Source: Watersipora subatra (lineage: Eukaryota > Bryozoa > Gymnolaemata > Cheilostomatida > Watersiporidae). Taken from it: a stretch of DNA of 64,000 bases. The position numbers and the translations under genes are program-made. Location: contig NC_088714.1 in NCBI RefSeq assembly GCF_963576615.1, positions 26,408,558-26,472,557 on the forward strand, given 5' to 3'. The notes under the pieces were generated by a model. It had not been told where the DNA came from and did not search any database. It saw nothing but the letters and a program-made list of their open reading frames with translations. Each line of letters opens with the position of its first letter. Positions within the stretch are counted from its first letter, which is position 1. Positions 1 through 11,900 of the stretch are shown here, one piece after another.

Positions 1-1860
1 ATTAGGTACAAACCCCGGCCAGCTAGAAACACAACCACCAGAACGTTAGGGAGACTAGGAGTGGTCAGCCATGGTGAGAGCTAATGAGGAGCACAACAGG
101 AACTGTGTTGCTAATAGCCTAATAGAGCAGGGGTGCTGATGACACGGATGATGTTAAACCTTTTGTTTCTGCACTGTTAGAGGAGCCAGTCAAGTACAGC
201 TTTGCTCTTGCAAACAGAACTACTAAAATTTTTGGTGAGTTCAACATGGAAAGCTCGGGAAAGAAATTCCACTTCCTAACCGAGATGTTAAAGACGCTGA
301 ACTCTACCAGAGAGGAGGAGCTGCTGGTGGATCTGATAGACTTCAAAGAAGAGACTGTATCAATGTGTCAGAGCACGGGCCCGTCTACCTCTGCGAGTAA
401 AGCAGAGCTCCCTGGGTGCTCAGAGAAATGCTCTGACCAGACTGTCTCCTTGGGCCAATCTGTTATCAACAGAGAAGTTTGAGTTGAAGCGCACCTGGTT
501 GACACTCTAGCTGCAATACAGCAGAAAAATCCATCGTGCCCTTAAAAAAGATGTTGGGAAACCCACTTGCCAAAACACCTTTAGAGATTCACGAGCGACT
601 CAACTGGGTGGAAGAAAAAGAAAGGGCGAAATTGACCACCGAGCCGATTCAGGTCTCATGTTACGGAGACCTGGCCCGTTCGATCGCCAACCCCTACGCA
701 GCCACTCCTAAGGAAGCTCAGCATCAAGCTAGTCCAGCCGAAAAAAGGAGACCATGCAAACGAAGCAATACATCAGCAGCAGTACCAGGGACTGTGTGGA
801 TGACGCGTTGAGAGAGTCAGGTACTTGTGGTAATTGCAACATCATGACGAGTGCACGCAGAAGTAAGCAACACATGGTGTAGCACTTTGCTGTGTACGTC
901 AGCTCTTGCCATTATCAGCATATATCAACTGATCAGCTGATGGCCCACAGGAAGGCCCACTGAGCGACCTAGTGCTTCAGCACAGGCATTACCTGGTCTT
1001 CCGGGCTTGCTGGCGATCTTTTCTGTGTGCCAGAAAGTAGATGGTCGATCTGAAGATGCTGCCCAGCCAACCAACATTGATCGTGACCAACCCCCATAGA
1101 GAGCAGACGGTCCAGCATCCTACCGACAGGAAAACAGAAAAGTAGCTACCAAGGTGCCCCGCAGTAGCACAGCTCTCTTGTGTCCCACGAGACAAGGAGC
1201 CTGCGACTCTCCACACAGAAAGAGGGTGGCCAGAATGACGACACCACTAGATAACGCCTCCAGCCTGTCAACAGAGATTGAAGGCTGGGTAAAGTGACTA
1301 ATCTGCCCGCTCGGCATGCCGCTGGCTGACAAAGAATTGTACAAGCGGCAGGAAGAGAGGGCCCCGGCAGCTGTTGGAGGAAAGCAGACAATGGCAACGC
1401 ATGGTACTGCAGACGAGCCAACGCATGGCGCCTGAATAGAGCAAACCGGGTATTTGCAGAGACCCGAGGTAGCCAGGCTGGAGTTCGGTGCCAGGCAGCA
1501 GCGGCTCTGGTCGCAGCTTCTCTTTCCTCCTAGCTTTGAGTGCCAGCCCATAAGGCTTCTACTGGGGAGAGTGTAACGGCAGAGCACTGTGATCAGGGCC
1601 ATAGCGATAAACCTCTTAGCCACCATGGTCGTAGGACCGGGCCTCCGAAATATCACGGATGGCCTGGCCACCAGTAAGAACGCTGACTACCGAGAAGCCC
1701 GTTGGACCGAGACGAAATCGGGTATAAAACAGAGAAAAAGGAGCGGAGCCTAGACCGTAAATAGAAATATAAAAGGAAGAAGAATCGATTGTTGAGGCAG
1801 AATTGTATTGCGCACACACTCTCCGCATGTATGGTCTTGGTTGCCTGTCATGCATGTATA
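1..1860 (+). mobile_element. Decayed retroelement-like block (gag-like fragments, TATA-bearing end)
   Basis: This block is visibly richer in G+C than the AT-rich sequence that follows 1860. On the plus strand an open frame at about 144-482 meets TGA, continues in the same frame, and is then picked up in another frame at 536-811 after an A-run (cccttaaaaaagatg). This looks like one protein broken by a stop and a frameshift. The peptides are hydrophilic and Glu/Lys-rich (for example EEVT-like stretches around 300-360 and PLKKMLGNPLAKTPLEIHER at 536-600), which resembles a retroelement gag only in composition. A TATA-like motif (ggtataaaacag) lies near 1720, with A/T-rich sequence and polyadenylation-like motifs near 1860-1890, as at an LTR end. 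No reverse transcriptase or integrase motif is visible and I found no paired LTR. The long minus-strand frame at 1120-1671 looks like a shadow. It could also be a decayed host gene. Confidence 0.35.
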
Positions 1861-1889
1861 ATTATATATGTTTATTCAGTAAATATAAT

Positions 1890-2330
1890 ATTTCACTAGT
1901 AGAATGTCCGGCGCTGCACGGGTATTAAAAGTCAGCTTATAAACAATGAGAGGTAATGTAGTTGTCTGCCACTTGCTATTAGCCTGGCACATTACCAATG
2001 GCTAATTTGAGTAAGCTTACTAATAAGAGCGAACTAATTGCTCTCACAATTGAGCATGCATAAAATTTCGCTACTCTTTCCATGACATTGCGTCGTAACG
2101 AAGAGCGGTAGCACATTTGCAACCATATAACGACATATATCGCCGATCGAATCCATCAAGATCATGTGGCTTAATTGGTAAGTGATTAGACTAGCGAATG
2201 GGAAGGTTCGAGATCAAAACTTCTGTGATTCAGATTCTTTATTCCAAAGTTTTAATAGCTATACCTGGACAAACCCACAGACAAACTTTGAAAAATATAG
2301 ATTGGCATTTGAAACTCAGTGTTGTTGTTA
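1890..2330 (+). mobile_element. Interspersed repeat with tRNA-like SINE head (family 2)
   Basis: At 2165-2220 there is a tRNA-like Pol III promoter: an A box (tggcttaattggtaag) followed about 30 bp later by a B-box-like ggttcgagatc. It is followed by a tail with agctatacctggacaaac and aaaaatatagattgg. A second copy at 57705-57850 has the same order: gcttaatggttaag, a weak B box, then agctggacacaagg and aatatagattgattg. The preceding segment at 1895-1925 (gaatgtccggcgctgcacgg) recurs in altered form at 53636 and 57480. This is a tRNA-derived SINE or a composite of SINE and another repeat. It is not a functional tRNA gene, because the acceptor and anticodon stems do not close. Confidence 0.5.
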
Positions 2331-2373
2331 GACTGAGTGTCAAGTACGTTGTTAGACGGCTCTCTTGTTGAGA

Positions 2374-2400
2374 GTAAAGGGAACCGGCAGTTCCCTTTAC
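2374..2400. repeat. Perfect 11-bp hairpin
   Basis: gtaaagggaac (2374-2384) and gttccctttac (2390-2400) are exact inverted copies around a 5-nt loop. They lie just after the SINE-like repeat and may be part of a MITE remnant. No gene overlaps it. Confidence 0.5.
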
Positions 2401-5351
2401 AATACGGTAGTTGTATCCAAGTAAAATTTAGGCATTTATTATCCATATTCGTCTTGGCCGTATTTTCCGCAGACTGATAACATAGAATACATATAGAGAA
2501 TATAACTCGCTACAAAACAAATTTACATTAGTAGTGCATAATTCTTATGAGCGTATGACATAAAAGGCACTGTGTATGAATGTACATTGTATGTAGTACG
2601 TACATGGACATGAGATGTTCTTTTTAACGAAGCACATTTATGTATGAATAGACAACACTGATCTATATTATCACGCATAGTAATACGTATTGTGAGTACG
2701 CATCATAAAGCAGTATTGTGAGCAGAACATAGAAGTGTATAGACAATCATGCGAACATCGTTTTATATTAAACCTGGTGGCGGCGTACGTTAAAAATAAT
2801 TGCATACACTTGCATTGAGTTGAATTTTTTTTACACTTTTGAAGCTTAAAACTAGTGCTAAAAAATAAATATTGACTGGAAGACTTTTATATTAGTCTAA
2901 ACTAACGAAGAAGTTTAAATTCTAATAATAATTAAAAAATTAATTATTATTCAAAAAACGGATTTTACCAATTACATGTACTTGATATACAATTTGAGTT
3001 TTTTGTTGTTGAAAATTTAGAAAACGAAAACTTCTAATATATGGTAATCATCAACAAAATAAAGAATAGAAAAGGAGAATTGTTGTACATAAGTAACCCT
3101 AGCTACTTTTTGGAAGGTGATAGTGTCTCAGTAATATGTTGTCAATTGGAGGCGTGGCATTTCCGTTGCCACAGCGAACTAGCTATGACGTCATTGTCTA
3201 AAGTCTTATAATCTTAAACTCAGGTACGCATATTATATATACACTATATAGAGCTTTCAAGAAATAACGTTGATTAACGATCATATAGTTCAGTATTTAA
3301 TTTAACGTTAACTACTGTTGTAATCTGCAACAAAGGATTCTTTGATGCAGACGTATTGATTTTTTTTTAAATATAAATAGTAAATATACATGTATGTATC
3401 AAATGCCGGATACGATAGTCAAACGCCCTGGTCGATCGAAACAATTTACGCTGTAACCGTTTGTGGTCACATGACCGATACGGACGACTTTCAAAATGGT
3501 GAGACGTCTATACATACTAATAATTATGCAATATCTGAATTCGAAAGGAGAGGTCGTGTGTTACTCAACTAGTAGTTTTACACTGTTCACGAATTTGTTT
3601 AAAATAAAAATCACGTAGTCCTCAACCATTTAATAGCTTTCGATTCGGTTGACCGCGGAAAACCATACGAGGTATTCCATCGATGTTTATAACTTGGACA
3701 AAACTTTTCAACAAAAACCATTAGTTTTCGTAGTTGGTATGTAAATGCCGTTTTGTAATGCTCGTTATAGCGGCTCAAAGACTTTATTTTGAGACCACTT
3801 ATCTTGCCCTTGTGTGAGCTACTTGTCAAATCGATTATAGTCTAAGAGCCGTCATTTTGCAAATAATGTCCTCATTTATTTTTTTCCTGTTGTAAGTGTT
3901 TTATTAAGAGAAAAGCGAAATATTTGTCCAAATTATCGTGATCCTATGTCATTTTTATTTAATACAGTGTTCACTTATGTTCATAGATATGAAATACAAG
4001 CAAAAATATTATATTGGTAACTCAAGACTAGAGTCACAAGTTCTACCCAAAAAAGTATTAATGCGTTGTTGGTAAGAAGTAGGGCTTATTCAGCTTTCAG
4101 TCTCCAATTTATGTCAAAAATAAAGTGTGAGGAAGGAAACAAAGGAAGAAACTGTCAAAGATTGATGGACGGGTGAAAAGAAAAAATAAAAAACCAGACA
4201 TAGTGTGATAAAAAATTAAAAAAAACATATTGCAGACAAGAAGGAATAGATTCAAAATACTGTAATATATTAAATGTTAATAGTAGCAGTACAAACAAAT
4301 GAAACAGAAATCGTTAGTGAATAGTAATATAGGCAAAAGGATGAAAAAAGTGAGGAAGCTCAGCAGATAGATGAGTACAGTGGAGGGTTGATTATTCAAA
4401 CCGAGTGGGACCAAGCTTCATTGCTTGATTTAAGCATATTTGAATTATATGAATTGAGCTATAGTCTTGATTTAAAGAATATTGGTAACTATATGTCTTG
4501 AACTACACCCTTTTGTTACACATGCATGAGGAGAATATGACACACCCTTCGAATTGTGTGAGTGAGCGCTCCTCGTCCATGATTTCATCATTGTTTCACT
4601 CTTTAGCTTTTGTGCTGCCTTACTAATTTTGCCAAGAATGATGGGCCAATTTGCTGTTCTTCTGTTGATCATACCCAGTTAGCATTGATTGTTTGTGAAC
4701 ATTCATGTTTTAGCTTCATGCTTTTTTGTTTTAATTAACTTTTGCTGAAAAAGAACAAGCAAAAAGGTGAAAGCTTGGAGACGCAGGTTAGGAGTTATGT
4801 CATAAACCAGATATTTTTAATGTGTCTAATTTAGATAGAGAAATCAGGAGTGGTAGGTTGGATTAAGCTCCTTGACCGTACACTATAGAGCAGGTCATGG
4901 CAATAATGGATTATTATTAGCTATATTTATGCTATTTTCAAAACTATGGCAACAAAAATGCTCTACTAAAACACTTGCATGCCGACACTCAAATTGCGCA
5001 AACAATCACTATCTGTTATTGGGCAATTTGCTGCAATAAATATCTTGCAGGCAATTATTTTAGTTTCAGTTGGTTCTGCAAGCTAACTTGCCATTTATGT
5101 GTGCGGTTTTTATAGAACATGACTCTAAGCTGGAAAATGGACCAAAAAACCATAATAGTTCACATACACCTTTGTACATTTGACTAATTAAGCAGTTAAA
5201 AATGGCCATGTAGAAACGCTTAGTAACAGTATGTAACAGAAGTAACAGTATAAAGTGCATATGCATCCACATGCATATGCCGCAACGAAAAGCCAAAAAC
5301 GCTTGAATAGTTGTCAAAAAACCTCATGCCAGTGCAAACTTTAGGCTATAA

Positions 5352-5415
5352 AACCCATGCATGTTTTCAACCCATGCATGTTTTCAACCCATGCATGTTT
5401 TCAACCCATGCATGT
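5352..5415. repeat. 17-bp tandem repeat, about 4 copies
   Basis: The unit aacccatgcatgttttc is repeated directly, with three exact copies and a fourth that diverges at its end. The core atgcat is itself palindromic. The short open frame across it is a by-product of the repeat. Confidence 0.85.
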
Positions 5416-5643
5416 TACGAACCCATTCATTTGGTGTGTGCAAATTCATTCCTATAAGAAAGCTGTGCTTGCCAAAACCAGAGTCAATCATATACTTGCC
5501 GACTCTTAGACGAAAAAACGGGATGCTCACCGTTGCAAGTGTACATGTTATTGATCTGTCAGACTCATGTCTTTGTACTATCAGCACCTATGCACACATG
5601 CCAATAATTTCTCTAAACCTATTTGTCTTGTTGCAAAGCCAAA

Positions 5644-5686
5644 TTACTTTTCAGCAATGAGGTGGTACCTCATTGCTGAAAAGTAA
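5644..5686. repeat. Perfect 20-bp inverted repeat with 3-nt loop
   Basis: ttacttttcagcaatgaggt (5644-5663) is followed by ggt and then by its exact reverse complement (5667-5686). There is no mismatch in 20 bp. No flanking duplication was recognised. It is too short for a typical animal pre-miRNA, and it may be a young palindrome or the core of a collapsed MITE. Confidence 0.8.
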
Positions 5687-6437
5687 GAGTGAAAAGCCCA
5701 ACAAGCTACAAGCCAATTCAACTAATGCCACCACAATATAATAAACCAAAATAATGCTGCCTCATTGGTGCTCGAAGAGGACTAACTCACTCAATCTATA
5801 GGAATGTCAATTTTTGGCTCATAGTGAGTATTATTAGTGTTTGATAAGCATATAATAAGTAGGAAACACTCTTGACAGGGTCACAAACAACTTGTCAATA
5901 ATTTTGCTGAATGCTTCTAACACATACCTTTATTATTTCAAAACCTACCTTTAAGGAACGATCTTTAAAGTCGGTTATGTTGAGTTTTCCGATTTATGAA
6001 TTATTTCAAAGTTGCAATGGTGTAATCTACTAGCAGTGTCATGGATAAATCATCTGCTATCACCTAAATGTTTACCTACTCGCCGCTATCTAATGCTTTT
6101 TTTCAGCTTTTAATATATAAACTCTTACATCTGCAGCTATTCGGAATTGTAGGTTTACAAAGGGATTAGTCGGCTTGATTTAGCAACTTATAAATGGCGC
6201 AATTGTTCAAATGAAGAAATTCCAACACTGATATTTCACAATGAAGGTTGTGGCCTTGCTCTATTATAGTCTATGCAAACAAGTTTTGTTTACAAATGTA
6301 GCCTCCAATTAAATGTTCGGTTACACATATTTGTAATTTAGTTATGAGCTATGTGTAGGCCTTTTACAAAAGGTTCTACTAGCTTAAATGAAAGCGTTTA
6401 AGAAAGGAATTTTTAAAGGAATGCTCATTGTCTAAAC

Positions 6438-7090
6438 CAGGGGTTCTTAAGCAGTGGGAAATTTCCCCACCAGTGGGAAATTTGAGGTGGGAAATTCTCA
6501 AGCTTCAGATTGAGAATATTTATTACGCGCATTGCAAGGATATAGCTGTTGTACTGTATTTTTACCACATACATGATGCAGATACATGCTTTTATTGTGG
6601 GTACAACTGTATTAATAAGGAAACCAAGCCCGTTGATGTATCAAGCAGCTTATTGGATAATTAGTCTACATTGCATCAGCTGTGCATCATTACCATACTA
6701 CTGAGGCATCACACAAGCATATACCAAACATACCATAACTAGTAAAAAATAAACAGCAGCAGAGGGCCCACTAAGCGATCATGACTGCTAACTTTGTACT
6801 GTGCTGTTTTTATTATAATTAAATTACTCTATTGTTGTGTTTATCTTGAACTTTATTTTTCCATAAATAAAAAGTATATCATGACAATTATCCATAAAAT
6901 ATGATTTCTATCACAGTTCAATTAATAATTGATTTATTTTGACTGTATGACAAAATGCTATCCTGAAAAGCCTCCTCCTGCAACCTGAGAGAGGCAAAAA
7001 TACCACAATTTTCGACTGCTAGAGAGGGGGAAATCTCGAAGTGTAGTTTGTCAATGTGGGAAATACACTGAAAAAGGTTAAGAACCACTG
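6438..7090. mobile_element. Non-autonomous hAT-type DNA transposon with 8-bp target duplication
   Basis: The element begins caggggttcttaa and ends ttaagaaccactg, imperfect terminal inverted repeats of the cag(g/t)ggttctyaa type common in hAT elements. It is flanked by an exact 8-bp direct repeat, gtctaaac, at 6430-6437 and 7091-7098; 8 bp is the hAT hallmark. The 653-bp interior has no transposase-length frame and carries a short subterminal repeat (cagtgggaaattt). It is a non-autonomous element or deletion derivative, intergenic and upstream of the plus-strand gene. Confidence 0.88.
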
Positions 7091-7479
7091 GTCTAAACCT
7101 AAAAATCTTTTTCATCTAGTTTTAGTAGCCTGATGTTTTTCACTTGCACATACCTCTTACGAGTTAAGTGTAAACAGTTGACACTTACTTTTTCAGTTTG
7201 GATGCATAGCTTCATTCTTTTCAACCTTCAAGATTTTCAAGAATGTTTGGCTTACTAAAACTTGACAATTTAACTTAATCTTTCATTCTCAGGTAAACAA
7301 GCAAGTGCTTTTTTATTCTGGATTGAATATAAAGCTACTATTAAACCACTCACTGCTACTGACAGCACCGATGTTCATTGCCCTGACTCAAACTTTATCA
7401 GGACTTTATTGCATGTAAAAGACTTAAACTTCCTAGTCTCGAGACAAGTACTTTTAGGTTGTTATTAATAAAAACTTAA

Positions 7480-8357
7480 AGGTTAACTTGCAACAAAGTT
7501 CACATTACAGTTATTTTATATCAAAAGATTCACCATGTTTTACTCTGCTGTTTTGTAGGTGCAAAATATGTGGAAATGTGATTACAAGCGCTTAAAAGTT
7601 CAAAAACGAACAGTTAATCGCCGCCATCACGAGAACTACCGTAGGTTAGAATCTCTTTCCGAAACGGCTCAAATGGGACGTAGTTGTACAAAATGGCTTC
7701 AGTTTACACTTTCAAGCAACCTCATTCGTCGAAATATTTTCACAAATGTACTTCACGCATTCAATAAAACCATGTCTATTGTTCTTACGCATCTATTTTA
7801 TGGTCATTGTAATGCTGTCACTTTCAGCACTGATATCTTATAACCTACTGTGAAAATTTGTTTAATTTTTTAACCTTAGCTCGAAGGAGTACATATCATT
7901 GTCTGATAAACATGACGAGTCTGTTGGTCACCTGTAATAATCGAAAAATGCTGCAGAAATTAATCACGAAGTATGGGTCACATGATCAGATTACGACTAG
8001 ACGATTAGACCAAGCCGAAACAAAACTGTAAAGTAGCGAGTATCTATATTTGATACGGGCTCTTCGGTAAAACCCGAAGTGTTTGTCATAAACTAGTGCT
8101 ACGAGAAGTTTTATATTGAGCCTTTTATTGGCCTTAAAATTCACGTGAGAACATCATGTGACAAAACAATAATCAAATTTAATGACTACGTCAGAGAAAT
8201 AAACTGATTCCAATCTACGGCGGCTTTTTGTTTTTGAGCTTTTAAGAGCTTGTCATCACATTTCCACATATTTGGCACCTACAACACAACAGAGTAAGAC
8301 ATGGTGAATCTTTTGATACCAAATAACTGTAATGTGAATTTTGTTGCAAGTCAACCT
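7480..8357. mobile_element. TTAA-flanked MITE with ~150-bp terminal inverted repeats
   Basis: The left arm, 7480 to about 7620, is mirrored by the right arm, about 8222-8357, with only scattered mismatches: aggttaacttgcaacaaag at the left and, read in reverse complement, aggttgacttgcaacaaaa at the right. TTAA lies directly outside each end (7476-7479 and 8358-8361), the target choice of piggyBac-like transposases. The interior has a short open frame (7559-7843) that starts in the inverted repeat and resembles no transposase I know. A second, unrelated-sequence element of the same design lies at 43312-43961. Confidence 0.82.
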
Positions 8358-8586
8358 TTAAGGAAAGAATTAATACATTTAACTCAGCACAATTTACTGA
8401 GTCTTTTTAAATTCACAATATCCACAGATTGTATGAAGATTCCAATAGTTAGAAGCTAAAACATTTGCATAAACGTTCTTAATACAAAATTGTTAGAAAC
8501 AAACAGTAAGCCTACAACTATGGAAATTTGCTCAACAGTGTACTCATTCAAGATCAACTGTAGGCAAATTTTTACTTCTGCCATTG

Positions 8587-8631
8587 TAATAGTTCTGTCG
8601 ATGTAATAGTTCTGTCGATGTAATAGTTCGC
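8587..8631. repeat. Short 17-bp tandem repeat, ~2.6 copies
   Basis: taatagttctgtcgatg is repeated directly just upstream of the plus-strand gene. It is a minor local duplication. Confidence 0.7.
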
Positions 8632-8927
8632 ATAACCCAATAGGTCACCTTTATTTAGTTATTGGCTACTTTCCATTTTTTTAGTTTGGCACAAGCTTTC
8701 AGCTACAAATTATTTAGCTTGGTTGTGTATTTGCACTCTAATCTCCAAAATGATGGCTTCGAAATGATGCACTTTTGTATCTTTTTTGATGTTTCAGTCC
8801 ATCTTCAAACAACTGGTAGATGTCAGAGGAGGCTGAGTAGATAGATTCAGGAATATCAGAATACTAAATTATTATATCAAGCCAACAAGATTAAGGAAGG
8901 AATCATACCAGTACATACTGGTACAGT

Positions 8928-11900
8928 ATGAACACTTCACAATTGGTCACACCAGGTCATGTACCAATAACTGAAAGCAGGAAATCTGCTGGTCAAACAT
9001 TACCAGCTTTCACTGTGCCAGATGAGCAGGCAGTGGTGAACTCGAATGAGCTGCAGATAGAGGATAATAACCAGCAGGTCTAAGTCATGGATTGAATACA
9101 TTACATGACAGCTTGAATATGGTCCATGAGTTACCGCCTAACTATTTGGAATTTTTCCTCAGCGAATAAATAATTTAAATGAGATAACTTTATTGGCAGG
9201 TACCTGGTTATCAGATAGATCTGCGCTCACACAACCTTTCTCATAGAGATGACTCGGAAAGTGAGGAGAACGAATACAGAGGATACCATAAACGGTTGAA
9301 ACTGGACAGCCCAAAGGATTCATCCACTCAGAATTTCCCCCACAATGGAGAAGTAATCCTGCAAATATTCTTAATTGGAATCCTCTTGCAATACAGTGTT
9401 AGCTTTGGTGTGGCCTTCTTTTCATATCTTTGCATATATTACTGTTTTTGAAGGAAGTGAAAGACAGTCCACCGGAGAGGTTATCCTTGTCAGAAGATGA
9501 AAGTTCTTTCTCTTTCCAGTCATCCCATATGGACTCATTCTCTTTAGGTTGGTGTTGCTTATCATCCAGCACCTTAATACCTGCTTACATGTATATCAAA
9601 CCATGTTTTATGCCTTACTATACGCTAGCAATAACTTGTTTGCTACTATAGACTTCAATAATAAAGCTTTTCTAGCTAATGTTGGCCAATTGCGTAACAT
9701 CATCATTTTTCAAACTACTATTTGTCATTTTCTTTGAATGTAGTCTAATTTATATCGCTCATTTTTTATGTATTCAGAAAATATGCTGTCTGATGTCTCT
9801 GAATCCAGCAGTTTTCACAAAGACAGCGAATTGTCATCATCCCAATCAGCGAACCTCAGTGATACATCCTTGCCTGATAACTCTTCTTGTCACGAGGTGA
9901 TTGATTTGAGAGGACACGTGGCTGCTGCTAGAACTCTTCCTGTTAGTTGCCCAAAGCACATTCTTATCACTCTATATCAATATGCATCGTATCGATGGTA
10001 TTTGATGCGAATATGTATTACTCCAATGTTTGCTGCTTTTATAGGCTGCTAATAATTCTGATGATGAAGTTCAGCATTGTGGCAGTAACACAACTATTAC
10101 TCAAGGTATGCATAACAACCTTGCTCATATCTTTTCTGATTTCGGCATGGTAGTTAACTCCCTGGCTACTCTCAGGTTTTTGTCCCAAGTATTTCCAAGC
10201 TAAGTAAATGTTATACCAGTTCAGAAATTTCCAACCCTGTTACTCTTTGTTCATGAATGGATTTTCACTCGGTGCACCACACCTCTCATTTAAGTGCCCT
10301 CCCTGATCAATGAAACCATTATCATTGCAGGTTTTCTTAAATGGAAAACACTAAATATCAGGCCTAGCCTAAATATGGTTCTAGTTTAAAGTATAGAAGA
10401 GAGACTGGTGATATTTTTATCTAGATTGCAAAAGACTGAAGGAAGTTACAGTGGAAAAGATATGCTTTGCATAAATTATAGTCTGGACCAACTGGGCCAC
10501 AATACTGTGTTTAGCCAATGCTGTGCCACAATACTGTGAGACAATCTTGATGATTAGTTGTCAACTTGCCAAAGACTACCAAATTCAGCCATTGGTTGAT
10601 ATGATATAATGCAGGTTAAACTAGGTGCTATCATTTCAGAGACAGTTACAGGAATGCAACTTCGGAGGCCTGTATGTAGGCTACATTGGCTACATATGAA
10701 GATATCTACATAGTGACTCTGTCAGTAGCAGGTGTATGATGTAGTGTAATAAACACTATATCTACATAGTGACTCTGTCAGTAGTAGGTGTAGTGTAACA
10801 AACACCATATCTACATAGTGACTCTGTCAGTAGTAGGTGGAGTGTAACAAACACTATATCTACATAGTGACTCTGTCAGTAGTAGGTGTAGTGTAACAAA
10901 CACCATATCTACATAGTGACTCTGTCAGTAGTAGGTGTAGTGTAACAAACACTATATCTACATAGTGACTCTGTCAGTAGTAGGTGTAGTGTAATAAACA
11001 CTATATCTACATAGTGACTGTTAGTAGTAGATGTAGTGTAACAAACACCATATCTACATAGTGACTCTGTTAGTAGTAGTAGTAGTAGATGTAGTGTAAC
11101 AAATATCTGTCTGCATGAACTGAAGAAAGCTGATAGGCCATCATGTCTGGTTAACAGCTTTCCAGCTTGGTGCTGCTTAGTTTGGTGTTCTATTTTATGC
11201 ACAAAAGTTAACTGTCCTGTTAGCATTTTATTAAAGCTACATTGTAAGACTGATGTTGTAATATTGAAAACTATAAATTTTAAAAGGCCTGATTACACCA
11301 GTGCAATGGTCACTCTATGTATAACATTCATAGATGGTATTTGCACATGTTAAAATTCAAAACTCTTCACTAGCTGCTGTAGGTTTCAACGAATTAACTT
11401 AATTGTTCACCTTGATTTTATGAGATTTTTTGCTAGATAACCTTAAATGATTAAAACCGTACAAGATTGCATTGTATATACTAAGGGAAGTAGGTGTCTC
11501 CATTTAGGCTGTGGTCACTAAAATTCGTAAGACCACTATTGGTAGGAGTACCACATATCGGCCTCACAGTAATCTTTTAGCTTTGTATTTGGTATAGTAA
11601 ATTGAGCTGAACACACTGCAAACGAACATGACAGACATGAGACGAATTGTTGTAGTGCCGGCAGATGGAATCATTGACCTGCGTGATTTACAGGACAGCA
11701 ATTTCTCTTTTACGAATTCGCTGTCACCTCTTCTTTCAAGTCAGAGAGTACGTTTGTCTGATTAACTTCTAGGTTATAAATACTATTGTGTATAATCCTA
11801 ACACAACTTATCTTTGCCATGAATTCTTGATTACAAGGTTATGACTGTTGCATTAACAATATTGTGCTGTCTCTTACAGACTTCTCCAGACGACATAGAA

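Larger units (their letters stand above)
2401..6429. other. Gene-poor AT-rich intergenic stretch
   Basis: No exon-like open frame with splice signals and no similarity that I recognise was found. Frames here are short and their composition follows the AT-rich background. Contents seen are an A/T palindrome near 2920-2955, a 17-bp tandem repeat at 5352-5415 and a perfect 20-bp hairpin at 5644-5686, listed separately. Confidence 0.5.

Noticed and set aside
1120-1671. 183-aa minus-strand ORF
   Set aside because: It lies antisense to gag-like fragments, and its Ser/Cys-rich composition follows from the GC-richer strand. No domain or splice context was seen.
2165-2225. tRNA gene
   Set aside because: A and B boxes are present but no cloverleaf closes, and a second copy shares a non-tRNA tail. 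It is a SINE. The same applies at 17395, 37790, 57335 and 57705.
7559-7843. 94-aa plus-strand ORF as a gene
   Set aside because: It begins inside the inverted arm of the TTAA MITE and matches no transposase or host protein I know.
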